This document shows positions 1 to 7,466 of a stretch of DNA of 8,756 bases, one piece after another (position 1 is the stretch's first letter; each line of letters begins with the position of its first letter). The DNA is from Calditrichota bacterium (GTDB lineage: Bacteria; Zhuqueibacterota; Zhuqueibacteria; Zhuqueibacterales; Geothermadaptataceae). A model generated the notes under the pieces. The model saw only the letters and a program-made list of their open reading frames with translations. It did not search any database and was not told where the DNA came from. The translations under genes were made by a program, and so were the position numbers. Location: assembly GCA_008501545.1 (NCBI GenBank), contig QQUM01000521.1:1-8756 (forward strand). The letters run 5' to 3'.

Positions 1-62
1 AAGCTCACCAGCGCCGATGGTACTGCCCTGGAGACGGGGTGGGAGAGTAGGACACTGCCGGA
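1..62 (+). rRNA. rrf: 5S ribosomal RNA, 3' part (5' end outside window)
   Basis: The opening bases carry the conserved 3' half of bacterial 5S rRNA: a GCGCCGATGGTACTGC block, a CCC-loop-GGG helix around GGAGAC, then GTGGGAGAGTAGG and an ACTGCCGG end. The 5' half lies outside the window. A strong intrinsic terminator follows within about 15 bp, as expected at the end of a 16S-23S-5S operon. The exact 3' end is uncertain by a few bases. Confidence 0.93.
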
Positions 63-75
63 TATAATATCTAAC

Positions 76-109
76 AAAAGGGCTCCTGATCAATGTCAGA
101 AGCCCTTTT
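76..109 (+). terminator. Rho-independent terminator of the rRNA operon
   Basis: AAAAGGGCT (76-84) pairs perfectly with AGCCCTTTT (101-109). After one C/A mismatch the stem continues with CTGA/TCAG (86-89 with 96-99), leaving a 6-nt loop. The 3' arm ends in TTTT. It lies just after the 5S rRNA end and is the natural terminator of that transcript. Confidence 0.9.
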
Positions 110-475
110 GCATTTAAAGAAGAAAAAATACCACCCACTCTCCACGGACTTCACCATATAAATAGCAAATCACAAATTCTCTTGGAAATGCCAAAAAACG
201 ATGTATGATCAATTGTGGAAATCATACACTCTATGTTATGGTACTAGAAAACTTTTTTTTCATTACAAAAATGTACTAAAAATACGATACGATTTCCATT
301 CTGCATTTTGAGAACTCTCAGCTGTATGAAATCTTTTTTGCGTTCCTTGCTGTTACCCAAGAAAACTGTAAAATTATACACTCATATTAACATTGTTTTT
401 AGGCACAATCTCTGCTAGAGCATATAAATGCAATTATAATTTTTTGTTTAGACTGACAACTTTGGAGAGTATGTG
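110..475. other. Intergenic region between rRNA operon and phytase-like gene, no gene seen
   Basis: This AT-rich stretch of about 365 bp has no convincing reading frame on either strand. It holds an 8-bp inverted repeat (202-228), a short interrupted palindrome TGAGAACTCTCA (309-320), and a TATAAT at 435-440 that could be a -10 element for the gene starting at 476, though I find no good -35 partner. GGAGAG at 464-469 is the ribosome binding site of that gene. Confidence 0.6.
202..228. repeat. 8-bp perfect inverted repeat (possible operator or hairpin)
   Basis: TGTATGAT (202-209) and ATCATACA (221-228) are exact reverse complements separated by 11 nt. No T-run follows, so it is not a standard terminator. 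It lies about 250 bp upstream of the phytase-like gene. A regulator-binding dyad or a simple hairpin are both possible. Confidence 0.4.
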
Positions 476-1861
476 ATGAGAAAGAGTATTATTAAAAAAA
501 TGATAAAGCTTAAAAGTCGAATTCTACTTACAGGCTTCGCAATCTTCCTTTTGGGTTTCTCTGCAAGCATATCACTTGTTTATGAAACCGCAATCCCCGG
601 TGGTGGACATGGAACGATGGATTCCGTAGCTATTTGGGTGGCGGAAAATCCACAAGAGAGTCTTCTGTTTATTACTGATAAAACATACGGATACCTCGAG
701 ATGCATAATCCAGTGACAAACCAGTATATTGGAAGGATTGGTGGAAATGGATCATCAGAAGGTAAACTGGGATACCCAAATGGAGTCGGAGTTGCATACA
801 ATGTCGCTACTGGCAAGGGAATGAATGATGTCGTATTTGCTGTGGAGCGGGATAATAATAGAGTTTCTATGTTCTCCCTACCGGAAAAGGAATTTATAGG
901 TAGTTTTGGTGGAAATAGACTGGATGAACCGTATGGAATTGGTTTTTATAAAACGAATGGGGTGCTGCAGGCATGGATTACTAATACTGGTGATAATCCA
1001 AACACGGTGGCAATTTACAATATAACTGCAACCAATAATGGCGCAACTGGTGACTTTGTACGAGAATTTAATACACTTGGTGAACTAGAGTCTATTGTAA
1101 TTGATCCGGTTTATCAGGAAGTATACCTGAGCGATGAGAGTGAAGAACGAAATATCATGGTATATGGACTCAATGGGAATTTTAAAAAACGAATTGGTCA
1201 TGGACTTTTTGTGGAAGACCCGGAAGGTATAGCCTTATATGATATCGGGAGTGGAAATGGCTGGTTAGTCGTATCTGACCAAAATTCAGATCCAACACAA
1301 TTTGAAATTTTTGAAAGAGGCTCTTTGAAACATCTCGGTTATTTTATTGGCGAAACAGATGGTACAGATGGCCTGACTTTAACTCAATATGCATTACCAA
1401 ATTTCCCTGATGGATCATTTTATGCCGTACATTCTGATAAGCGCGTTCACGCATACGATTGGAAAGATATCGCTGCAGGATTAAATCTCGATGTTCGTGT
1501 GCTTGATAGAGCTTCTACATCGGTACAGGATTTTGAAAGTGGCGATGGTGCAGTCCCTGAAGAATTAACCTTAAGTTCAGTAATGCCAAATCCTTATTCA
1601 ATGACGGGGATGATGAATAATGGGGCGGTACACTTTGAGCTGGGTTTGTTGCAGCCTGAATCTGTAACAATTCAAATTTATAATATCCTTGGTCAAACAA
1701 TTCGCCAAATTACATACAACGAGCAAATTGCAGCGGGTAAACATCAATACAGTTGGGACGTTCGAAATACTCTTGGTGAAATTGTGCCAGTTGGAATATA
1801 TATAGTTGCAGTACGCACAAATAATTTTAACAAAATGACAAAAATGAGTATTATTCGATAG
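476..1861 (+). CDS. Secreted beta-propeller phytase-like protein with T9SS-type C-terminal tail
   Basis: A 461-residue exported protein. Residues about 12-36 form a basic-then-hydrophobic signal peptide. Residues about 45-345 resemble the 3-phytase (beta-propeller phytase, BPP) family: DSVAIW (49-54) matches the DDPAIW region, PNGVGVAY (101-108) the PNNVDVRY region, E205, E250-G251 and TDGTDG (294-299) match acidic ligand motifs, and EIFER (277-281) and YDWKDIA (327-333) match late BPP motifs. Two signature motifs have lost charged residues, so phytate hydrolysis is doubtful. Residues 361-461 form a FlgD-like/T9SS type A sorting domain (MPNPYS, IYNILGQ, GIYIVAV) ending in a basic-hydrophobic tail, which predicts export across the outer membrane. 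ATG 476 is preferred over the adjacent in-frame GTG 473 because GGAG at 464-467 then has 8-nt spacing. A generic NHL/SMP-30-like propeller is the alternative. Confidence 0.85.
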   Translation: MRKSIIKKMIKLKSRILLTGFAIFLLGFSASISLVYETAIPGGGHGTMDSVAIWVAENPQESLLFITDKTYGYLEMHNPVTNQYIGRIGGNGSSEGKLGYPNGVGVAYNVATGKGMNDVVFAVERDNNRVSMFSLPEKEFIGSFGGNRLDEPYGIGFYKTNGVLQAWITNTGDNPNTVAIYNITATNNGATGDFVREFNTLGELESIVIDPVYQEVYLSDESEERNIMVYGLNGNFKKRIGHGLFVEDPEGIALYDIGSGNGWLVVSDQNSDPTQFEIFERGSLKHLGYFIGETDGTDGLTLTQYALPNFPDGSFYAVHSDKRVHAYDWKDIAAGLNLDVRVLDRASTSVQDFESGDGAVPEELTLSSVMPNPYSMTGMMNNGAVHFELGLLQPESVTIQIYNILGQTIRQITYNEQIAAGKHQYSWDVRNTLGEIVPVGIYIVAVRTNNFNKMTKMSIIR

Positions 1862-1873
1862 CATGGAATAGAT

Positions 1874-1900
1874 GAGTAGCCAATAAATAATTGGCTACTC
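1874..1900. terminator. Hairpin between convergent genes, candidate bidirectional terminator
   Basis: GAGTAGCCAAT (1874-1884) and ATTGGCTACTC (1890-1900) form a perfect 11-bp stem with a 5-nt loop. It lies 12 bp after the stop of the plus-strand gene and includes the last two codons and stop of the minus-strand permease. No T-tract follows on either strand, so termination is inferred from position and stem strength. Confidence 0.55.
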
Positions 1901-3142
1901 GTAACTCAAAGCCAGGATTGGGTCTTTTCGGGATGCCACGACTGCAGGCCAGAGTCCAAAAATCAAACCAGTAAGTGTACAAAAAATTAAGCCTCCCACT
2001 GCCCATTCAACGGGAATTGAAACGGCAAAGCCTGTAAAAATGCTGACAAGATTTCCAAGGCCAAAACCTACAAGCACACCAATAACACCGCCGATGTTAC
2101 AGAGTACAATGGCTTCAAGCAAGAACTGGTTTAAAACATCGCGTCTTTTGGCACCAATCGATTTCCGCAGACCAATTTCTTTTGTTCGTTCCGTGACGGA
2201 AACAAGCATAATATTCATAATGCCTATACCGGCAACAACAAGGGCGACTGCACCGATGATAAAGGAGCCCATTTTTACGGCCGCTGTCTGTTGGTTGAAG
2301 TTTTTTATTTGGCTGTCATTTGTAAAGTAGGCGAAATCATCATCTTCCTTTGCTGGCACGTTCCGCTTCAAGCGAAGGATGCCACGGACTTCCTGAATAG
2401 CATCATCAAGGACTTCTGTGCTTCTTGCTCGCACTGTGATATACACGGATCTGTCGAGCCCGCGTCCGTCTTTTGTGCCAAATACACGCAAGTAATTTGT
2501 AATCGGAATGAGACAATATTTATCATATCCACTCCCAAAACTGGATTTCTTCTCTCCAAACACGCCAATCACACGATAATCACGATTTTCCAGTCTTATC
2601 GTCTTGCCGAGTGGATCACTAAATGGAAAAAGTTTCTGCGCCAGAGCAAATCCGATGACGACGACGAAACGACCAAGCTTGACATCTTCGCGGCTTAACG
2701 TTCTGCCTCGTACGACATAATGCGTATTGTTTGGACCATATTCGGGCGTTCCTCCGCAAATATTTCCATCACCATTGGTTTTGATATCGCGATATTTAGC
2801 TGTGTAGCCGTATTTCCATAGTTCAGCGCCAACTAATGTCACGTTTTTGGCTTTTTCACGAAGTTCTTCCACATGGTCCATGGTTAATGGTTTGCGTTGA
2901 AGCAGACGTAAAAATTCCGCGCGGCTACTAATTCCACCCCGGGGCAATTTTTGAACTTGAAATACAGTCGCACCCAATACACTCATTTCCTTTTCGATGG
3001 TATTTTGAATTACCGAGATACCGGTCATCACACCGATGATGGAAGCCACTCCTGCGACGATACCGAGAAGTGTGAGGAATGAGCGTAATTTATGTGCGAA
3101 AATCGCATTAATCGCCATTTTAAATGCTTCAGCATAATGCAT
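1895..3142 (-). CDS. MacB/FtsX-type ABC transporter permease (second of pair)
   Basis: A 415-residue inner-membrane permease of the MacB family without a fused ATPase (full MacB is about 650 residues). TM1 is at about 21-43, a large periplasmic MacB-type core domain at about 45-285, then the FtsX domain with TM helices near 291-313, 341-365 and 379-402. The hallmark cytoplasmic loop VTERTKEIGLRKSIGAKRR is at 316-334, and the C-terminus PAVVASRKDPILALSYE is typical. GGAG (3148-3151) lies 5 nt before the ATG. It starts 22 bp after the upstream permease and is the last gene of the operon. In this family the permease couples ATP hydrolysis in the cytoplasm to movement of its periplasmic domain, driving substrate through a MacA adaptor. 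The two permeases probably form a heterodimer. The substrate is unknown. Confidence 0.93.
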   Translation of the reverse strand: MHYAEAFKMAINAIFAHKLRSFLTLLGIVAGVASIIGVMTGISVIQNTIEKEMSVLGATVFQVQKLPRGGISSRAEFLRLLQRKPLTMDHVEELREKAKNVTLVGAELWKYGYTAKYRDIKTNGDGNICGGTPEYGPNNTHYVVRGRTLSREDVKLGRFVVVIGFALAQKLFPFSDPLGKTIRLENRDYRVIGVFGEKKSSFGSGYDKYCLIPITNYLRVFGTKDGRGLDRSVYITVRARSTEVLDDAIQEVRGILRLKRNVPAKEDDDFAYFTNDSQIKNFNQQTAAVKMGSFIIGAVALVVAGIGIMNIMLVSVTERTKEIGLRKSIGAKRRDVLNQFLLEAIVLCNIGGVIGVLVGFGLGNLVSIFTGFAVSIPVEWAVGGLIFCTLTGLIFGLWPAVVASRKDPILALSYE

Positions 3143-3164
3143 GTCTACTCCGGAGATTTAATAA

Positions 3165-4400
3165 TTACTCATAACGCAAAGATTCAATAGGATTTAGTCG
3201 TGAGGCTTTGATAGCTGGAATCAAACCGGAGATCAATCCGGTTAAAATTGAAACAACCAAAGCGACAATGATGATAAATGGAGAAATACTCGCCGGCATA
3301 ACTTTATCATTGATAATGCTCGTAATACCGTAGGAAATGGATAGTCCAATCAGACCCCCAAGGACACAAATTGCTGATGCTTCAAATAGAAATTGCGTTA
3401 AAATAGCCCGTCTCGTTGCACCGATCGCTTTGCGAATACCAATTTCACGCGTGCGTTCGGTCACCGAGACAAACATGATATTCATAACACCGATTCCGCC
3501 AACGACAAGTGAAACACTGGTAATGGCAAGCCCGATAAGGACAACAACACCCATGACATTATTGTAAGCGGCGAGTAACGAATCCATTTTATTGATGGAG
3601 AAATCATCTTTCTCAGTAGGGCGCAACCCTCGAATTTTTCGCATTTCACCAATAACAGCGTATTCAAAATTTTCCAATTCATCCTGTGATGGCGCTTTGA
3701 TAGCAATATCAAAATTGCGATCCCGGCTTCCGTAATTTTTTAAAAGGGATGTTATTGGGATATAAACACGCATGTCAAAATTAGGGCCTCCAAAAGACAT
3801 TCCGGTTCCCTGTTTTTCCATTACACCAATAACACGGTAATTATACATTCCGATTTTCATTTTTTTGTTAAGCGGATTAACCTGACCAAAAAGTCTGTTT
3901 TTTACTTCAGAACCAATGACGCAGACATTTTTTTTGTATTGGACATCCGCTCCCGTCAAAAACCGTCCACTTTCCGGCACCATATCGGATACGATGACGA
4001 GCTTGTCAGTTGTTCCGATTATTCTGTTGTTTTCTATGATATTTGAACCGTATTTGATGTGGCGTGTTGTGCTTGTGGATGGATTAACAGCAATGGCGTC
4101 AGGCAATTTGGTCCGCAGTGATCGGGCGTCTTTTAACTCAAGTTTGTCACGGTTGCGATACTGGAAAAAATCTCCTTGAATGATCCACGGGAATCGTGAA
4201 ACGTATAATACGTCAGAGCCGATTGAAGCGATACTTTCTTTAAATGCGTTCCCCAATCCATTCGCAGCTGTCATCGTGGTAATTACAGCGACAATCCCAA
4301 TGATGATACCGAGCGTCGTTAAAATACCACGAGTTTTGTTGGCGATGAGCGCTTGCAGTGCAATTTTGAATGCTTCGATATTTTGATATATTTTTTTCAT
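3165..4400 (-). CDS. MacB/FtsX-type ABC transporter permease (first of pair)
   Basis: A 411-residue homolog of its downstream neighbour with the same plan: N-terminal TM1 at about 25-47, a MacB-type periplasmic core domain at about 50-275, TM helices near 282-306, 336-358 and 373-396, the loop VTERTREIGIRKAIGATRR at 313-331 and a C-terminal PAIKASRLNPIESLRYE. The protein starts almost directly at TM1, so there is no room for a nucleotide-binding domain. It follows the adaptor gene by 35 bp and precedes the second permease by 22 bp, which indicates co-transcription. Its ribosome binding site is weak (CAGG at 4407-4410, 6 nt before the ATG), so translation may depend on the upstream gene. Two similar but diverged permeases in tandem suggest an old duplication and a heterodimeric pore. 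Confidence 0.93.
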   Translation of the reverse strand: MKKIYQNIEAFKIALQALIANKTRGILTTLGIIIGIVAVITTMTAANGLGNAFKESIASIGSDVLYVSRFPWIIQGDFFQYRNRDKLELKDARSLRTKLPDAIAVNPSTSTTRHIKYGSNIIENNRIIGTTDKLVIVSDMVPESGRFLTGADVQYKKNVCVIGSEVKNRLFGQVNPLNKKMKIGMYNYRVIGVMEKQGTGMSFGGPNFDMRVYIPITSLLKNYGSRDRNFDIAIKAPSQDELENFEYAVIGEMRKIRGLRPTEKDDFSINKMDSLLAAYNNVMGVVVLIGLAITSVSLVVGGIGVMNIMFVSVTERTREIGIRKAIGATRRAILTQFLFEASAICVLGGLIGLSISYGITSIINDKVMPASISPFIIIVALVVSILTGLISGLIPAIKASRLNPIESLRYE

Positions 4401-4435
4401 ATGGTGCCTGCAAAGTAATGGATGCGTGTGATAGC

Positions 4436-5815
4436 CTAAATATTTTCGGATTTATTTTTTAAGGAGACTTCAGCGTTATTGTGCAAGTCTTTGCTAATGG
4501 CTCTGTAATTTCCTGTAACAACCAAATCACCTTCGTTCACACCTTCTAAAATTTCGATGTGGGTTTCGCTCTGGATGCCGGTTTTTACTGGAACGGCATA
4601 AGCATGGTTATCGCGGATGACAAAGACGATTTCGACAAATCCATCCTTATCTGGCTGGTACCTGGTCTCGCTCTGCTCCTCGTTCTCTTCGCTCTCTTCG
4701 CTCTCTTCGCTCTCTTCGCTCTCTGTTTCTTTTTTGTCTTCATGGTTTTTCAGCTGGTCGACTGTTCGAACTGCAACGCACTGGATCGGTATTACCAGTG
4801 AATTCTCATGTGCTTCGACCATGATATCACTCGTGGCAGTCATACCCGGGCGTAAATCAGCCATGGGATCGAGCGCCGGAATGCGGACATCGCCTTTGCT
4901 GGCGTGGCCATTTGTGGCTTCGCTTTTTTCCTGCATTTCTTTTTTATATATCCCGGTGACCCCAACTTTGACCTCGAAATCAGTTTTTTGATCTGTACTG
5001 CCTTCTCCGGTAACTTTGGCAGAACTGGCGATATCAGTAACTTCACCCCGGAATACAAGGTCGGGTATTGCATCAACTTCGATTTTGGCCGAATCGCCAA
5101 TGGAAATCGAAACGATATCATTTTCATCAACATCCACCCGTGCTTCCATTCCAGCCAGGTTCGAAACGATCATAATCACATCTTCCTGAAATTGCGAACC
5201 AAGGGCGATTTCCCCAACTTCTTTGTTAAGCGTACTGATCGTTCCGCTCATCGGGGCATAAATCGTGGTTTTTGCCAACGAATCTCTGTTTTGTTTTAGC
5301 GATGCCTTCGCCTGCTCCACACCCTCAAGGGCTGATTCATAACGTGCTTTTTCAACTTTAAATGCTGCATAGGTGGCATCAAGATTGGCCTGTGAATCCA
5401 GTTTTCTGCTAAAGAGTTCTTGAATACGTTTGTAATCCTTTTCTGTTTTTAGCATGTTTTCACGAGCGAGTTTTGCGTTGGCTTCTGCAGAATTAACATT
5501 TGCCTCCGCACTCTCTACCGCAGCTAAATAGCGTTCACGGTCCAGTTCGATGAGGAAATCTCCTTTTTCAACCCAATCGCCTTCTTTAACACCAAGACGC
5601 ATTATTTTTGCGCTGACATCCGCGCTGATTTTAACCTGCGTTACAGGTTGAATGCGTCCGTTGGCATTAACGGTCTGAATGATGTTTTCTCGTTTCACTT
5701 CTGCCGTTTCAACTTCAATAGCCGTTATTTTTTTGTTTTTCATGTTCATGGTAACAACGACGGCCACGATAACGACCAAAGTAATGATGCCGATAATGAT
5801 TTTTTTCTTTGACAT
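4436..5815 (-). CDS. MacA-like periplasmic adaptor (HlyD/RND membrane fusion protein)
   Basis: A 459-residue membrane fusion protein that would bridge the MacB-type permeases to an outer-membrane channel. In order: an N-terminal membrane anchor (about 5-22), first half of the lipoyl domain (about 55-92, with VKEGDWVEKGDFLIELD), an alpha-hairpin coiled coil (about 96-182), the second lipoyl half (YAPMSGTISTLNKEVGE, 186-202), a beta-barrel (about 215-335, with LRPGMTATSDI at 321-331) and a membrane-proximal domain (about 391-459). Two unusual inserts are visible: a charged loop near 281-300 and a Glu/Ser-rich tract at about 361-383 encoded by a 9-bp tandem repeat. GAGGAG (5825-5830) lies 9 nt before the ATG, a strong ribosome binding site. 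It is the first gene of a three-gene operon with both permeases. No TolC-like channel is in the window. Confidence 0.93.
   Translation of the reverse strand: MSKKKIIIGIITLVVIVAVVVTMNMKNKKITAIEVETAEVKRENIIQTVNANGRIQPVTQVKISADVSAKIMRLGVKEGDWVEKGDFLIELDRERYLAAVESAEANVNSAEANAKLARENMLKTEKDYKRIQELFSRKLDSQANLDATYAAFKVEKARYESALEGVEQAKASLKQNRDSLAKTTIYAPMSGTISTLNKEVGEIALGSQFQEDVIMIVSNLAGMEARVDVDENDIVSISIGDSAKIEVDAIPDLVFRGEVTDIASSAKVTGEGSTDQKTDFEVKVGVTGIYKKEMQEKSEATNGHASKGDVRIPALDPMADLRPGMTATSDIMVEAHENSLVIPIQCVAVRTVDQLKNHEDKKETESEESEESEESEENEEQSETRYQPDKDGFVEIVFVIRDNHAYAVPVKTGIQSETHIEILEGVNEGDLVVTGNYRAISKDLHNNAEVSLKNKSENI
4682..4726. repeat. 9-bp tandem repeat inside adaptor gene
   Basis: Five consecutive units of GCTCTCTTC: three exact (4691-4717), with one-mismatch 'gttctcttc' before (4682-4690) and 'gctctctgt' after (4718-4726). 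Read on the minus strand it encodes repeating Glu-Glu-Ser in the adaptor. Because the unit is a multiple of three, copy-number changes keep the frame. Confidence 0.9.
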
Positions 5816-6206
5816 GGATATTTGCTCCTCATTCGTGCCAAAAAGTTATCTGCAGGACATGTAATGCCGCAGGCGTTATTTTCAAAGACAAAATAATTGG
5901 AAGAGTGTTGTACGTTCTTCACGAATTGTCGAAAATCAGGTAAGGGAATTCACGACAAACAACGGATGATGACACAGATTGTTTCAACTCTCCTGAGAAA
6001 AATTGCTATAAATGCGCATCGTAAAAATATTGTGTCGAAATTGGTGACAAGACTTGCAGAATTATTTGAACAAATCGAAAGAAAATTTGGTAATAGACGA
6101 AATAAGACGCATCTTTACAGATGTTTGGTATTGATAATTAATGCTGAAATAAATAAAATAAATTAAAACGATATTGTATGATTCCTAATTTCAACAGGAG
6201 GATTCT
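5816..6206. other. Divergent intergenic region between transporter operon and second T9SS-tailed gene
   Basis: About 390 bp with no supported gene; it should hold the promoters of the minus-strand transporter operon and the plus-strand gene at 6207. I see the two ribosome binding sites at its edges, a small hairpin GCC-GCA-GGC (5867-5875), and a 7-bp direct repeat TTCACGA (5918-5924 and 5949-5955) 31 bp apart. An open frame at 5966-6166 (66 codons, highly basic) lacks a ribosome binding site and recognisable similarity. I could not identify a -10/-35 pair with confidence. Confidence 0.55.
6196..6201 (+). promoter_or_regulatory. Strong ribosome binding site (AGGAGG)
   Basis: A full-consensus AGGAGG lies 5 nt before ATG 6207. 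It fixes the start of the secreted protein and contrasts with the weaker sites of neighbouring genes, which suggests high expression. Confidence 0.85.
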
Positions 6207-7328
6207 ATGAACAAACGGTTACGAGTGGCATTTTTTATGACAATTACATTGTTGTTGGTTGGCAACGTACATCACGCATTTGCTCAAATCACGATCACTG
6301 GTGCAGATTTATTGAGTTTGGCAGGTAAACAAGAAACTGTGTTACTTGAAGAAGAAGGAAATTATACATTCAATTCCGGCTCCAGTGGTGGAAACCAGGT
6401 ATGGGATTTCCGTAATAACAACTTCATTTCACCCACAACGTCAATTCACAAATATTATTCACCGCAAGGCACAGTTCACGCGAACGTTTTTCCTGCTGCA
6501 AATCTCGTGCATGAATTTGTAATTCCGGATTCCCTGGATGGCGAGTTTTATAATTTCTATACTATTAATTCGAATTTTTTTGTTGAATTGGGCGATAGCA
6601 TTTATTTCGGTGGTGACCTCGATACGAGCATTGTGTCGATGACGAATGATACGGTGGCTGCGTTTCCGCTACAATTTGGCGACACCTGGCAAACAGCTTC
6701 TGCAGACACACAATCCATAGTGCCGGGTTTTTTTACGATTGATACCGATACGTCGATGAACACAATCGACGCCTGGGGAACGGTACGTTTGCCTATGGGA
6801 GATTTTGAATGTTTGCGATTGAGAATTGATGATAAAACAACAAATACAACAGTAGCGAACGGTATCGTTGTCTCCTCTTCTTCAGAATCGACAATCCAGT
6901 ATCGCTGGTTGGCAAAAGGAGCCTTTGAATTGGCCTGGGTACAGAGCCAACCTGGTGAAACAAATCCGAATTTTACCGATGCATGGGGTTGGGGTCGCCT
7001 GGATGCGGTCGAAGCGATTACAGGGATTGAAGAATCTGCTGCAGTGCCAGAGGAGATTGACCTGTTACAAAACTACCCCAATCCATTTAATCCTGAAACG
7101 ACAATTGCGTTTGAATTGCCCAGGAGTGCACAAGTTAAATTGGACATTTATTCAATTCTTGGCCAAAAAGTCCGTACGCTCGTAGAAGGAAGTCGATCGG
7201 CAGGACACCATAACGTCGCCTGGGATGCCAGAGACCAATTCGGGAAACAGGTCGCTGGAGGATATTATATTTACCGCTTGCAGGTTGGTAACACTGTTCA
7301 AACCAAAAAAATGCTGTTTTTGAAATAA
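6207..7328 (+). CDS. Secreted protein of unknown function with T9SS type A sorting domain
   Basis: A 373-residue exported protein. Residues 1-26 are a classic signal peptide with predicted cleavage after AFA (24-26). Residues about 27-280 are a beta-rich region I do not recognise, rich in Thr, Ser and Asp (for example QVWDFRN at 64-70 and LQFGDTWQTA at 155-164). This central part resembles, in style only, uncharacterised extracellular domains common in FCB genomes. Residues about 284-373 are a clear FlgD-like/T9SS sorting domain: QNYPNPFNPETTIAFELP (288-305), IYSILGQKVRTL (324-335), HNVAWDARD (345-353), GGYYIYRLQ (361-369 approximately) and a final KKMLFLK. Known proteins with this tail are exported across the outer membrane and are anchored or released. 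It is probably transcribed alone, with a strong ribosome binding site and a hairpin region downstream. Confidence 0.88.
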   Translation: MNKRLRVAFFMTITLLLVGNVHHAFAQITITGADLLSLAGKQETVLLEEEGNYTFNSGSSGGNQVWDFRNNNFISPTTSIHKYYSPQGTVHANVFPAANLVHEFVIPDSLDGEFYNFYTINSNFFVELGDSIYFGGDLDTSIVSMTNDTVAAFPLQFGDTWQTASADTQSIVPGFFTIDTDTSMNTIDAWGTVRLPMGDFECLRLRIDDKTTNTTVANGIVVSSSSESTIQYRWLAKGAFELAWVQSQPGETNPNFTDAWGWGRLDAVEAITGIEESAAVPEEIDLLQNYPNPFNPETTIAFELPRSAQVKLDIYSILGQKVRTLVEGSRSAGHHNVAWDARDQFGKQVAGGYYIYRLQVGNTVQTKKMLFLK

Positions 7329-7336
7329 TGGCATGA

Positions 7337-7393
7337 AAACTTAATTCATCAGGTCATTGAGTAATAAACGCAACAATGCGGCGAATTAAGTTT
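7337..7393 (+). terminator. Long inverted repeat after secreted-protein gene, candidate terminator
   Basis: AAACTTAATTC (7337-7347) and GAATTAAGTTT (7383-7393) are perfect 11-bp reverse complements, starting 8 bp after the stop at 7328. The 35-nt spacer contains its own hairpin, CGCA-ACAA-TGCG (7369-7380). A T-rich run (TTTCTTCTT, 7391-7399) overlaps the end of the right arm, which favours termination, but the long spacer is atypical. Confidence 0.4.
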
Positions 7394-7466
7394 CTTCTTA
7401 CAAGCAAAAACTAGTTATTAAATTTGAGCAAGTGTCAAAAATAACATGAAAAAATGAAATTTAGCC

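Noticed and set aside
2291..2698. 135-codon plus-strand frame over the second permease
   Set aside because: Lies fully antisense to a well-supported MacB-type permease and has no recognisable domain.
4559..4801. Plus-strand frame with repeated Phe-Ala-Leu looking like a membrane protein
   Set aside because: It is the antisense reading of the 9-bp repeat in the adaptor gene; no start signals and the minus strand clearly encodes a MacA-like protein.
4904..5299. 131-codon plus-strand frame over the adaptor gene
   Set aside because: Antisense shadow of the adaptor's barrel and lipoyl regions, with no family resemblance.
5897..6166. Open frame of 89 codons from a TTG (66 from ATG 5966) in the divergent intergenic region
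   Set aside because: No ribosome binding site at either start, composition simply follows an AT-rich spacer (Lys/Asn/Ile-rich), and no recognisable domain.
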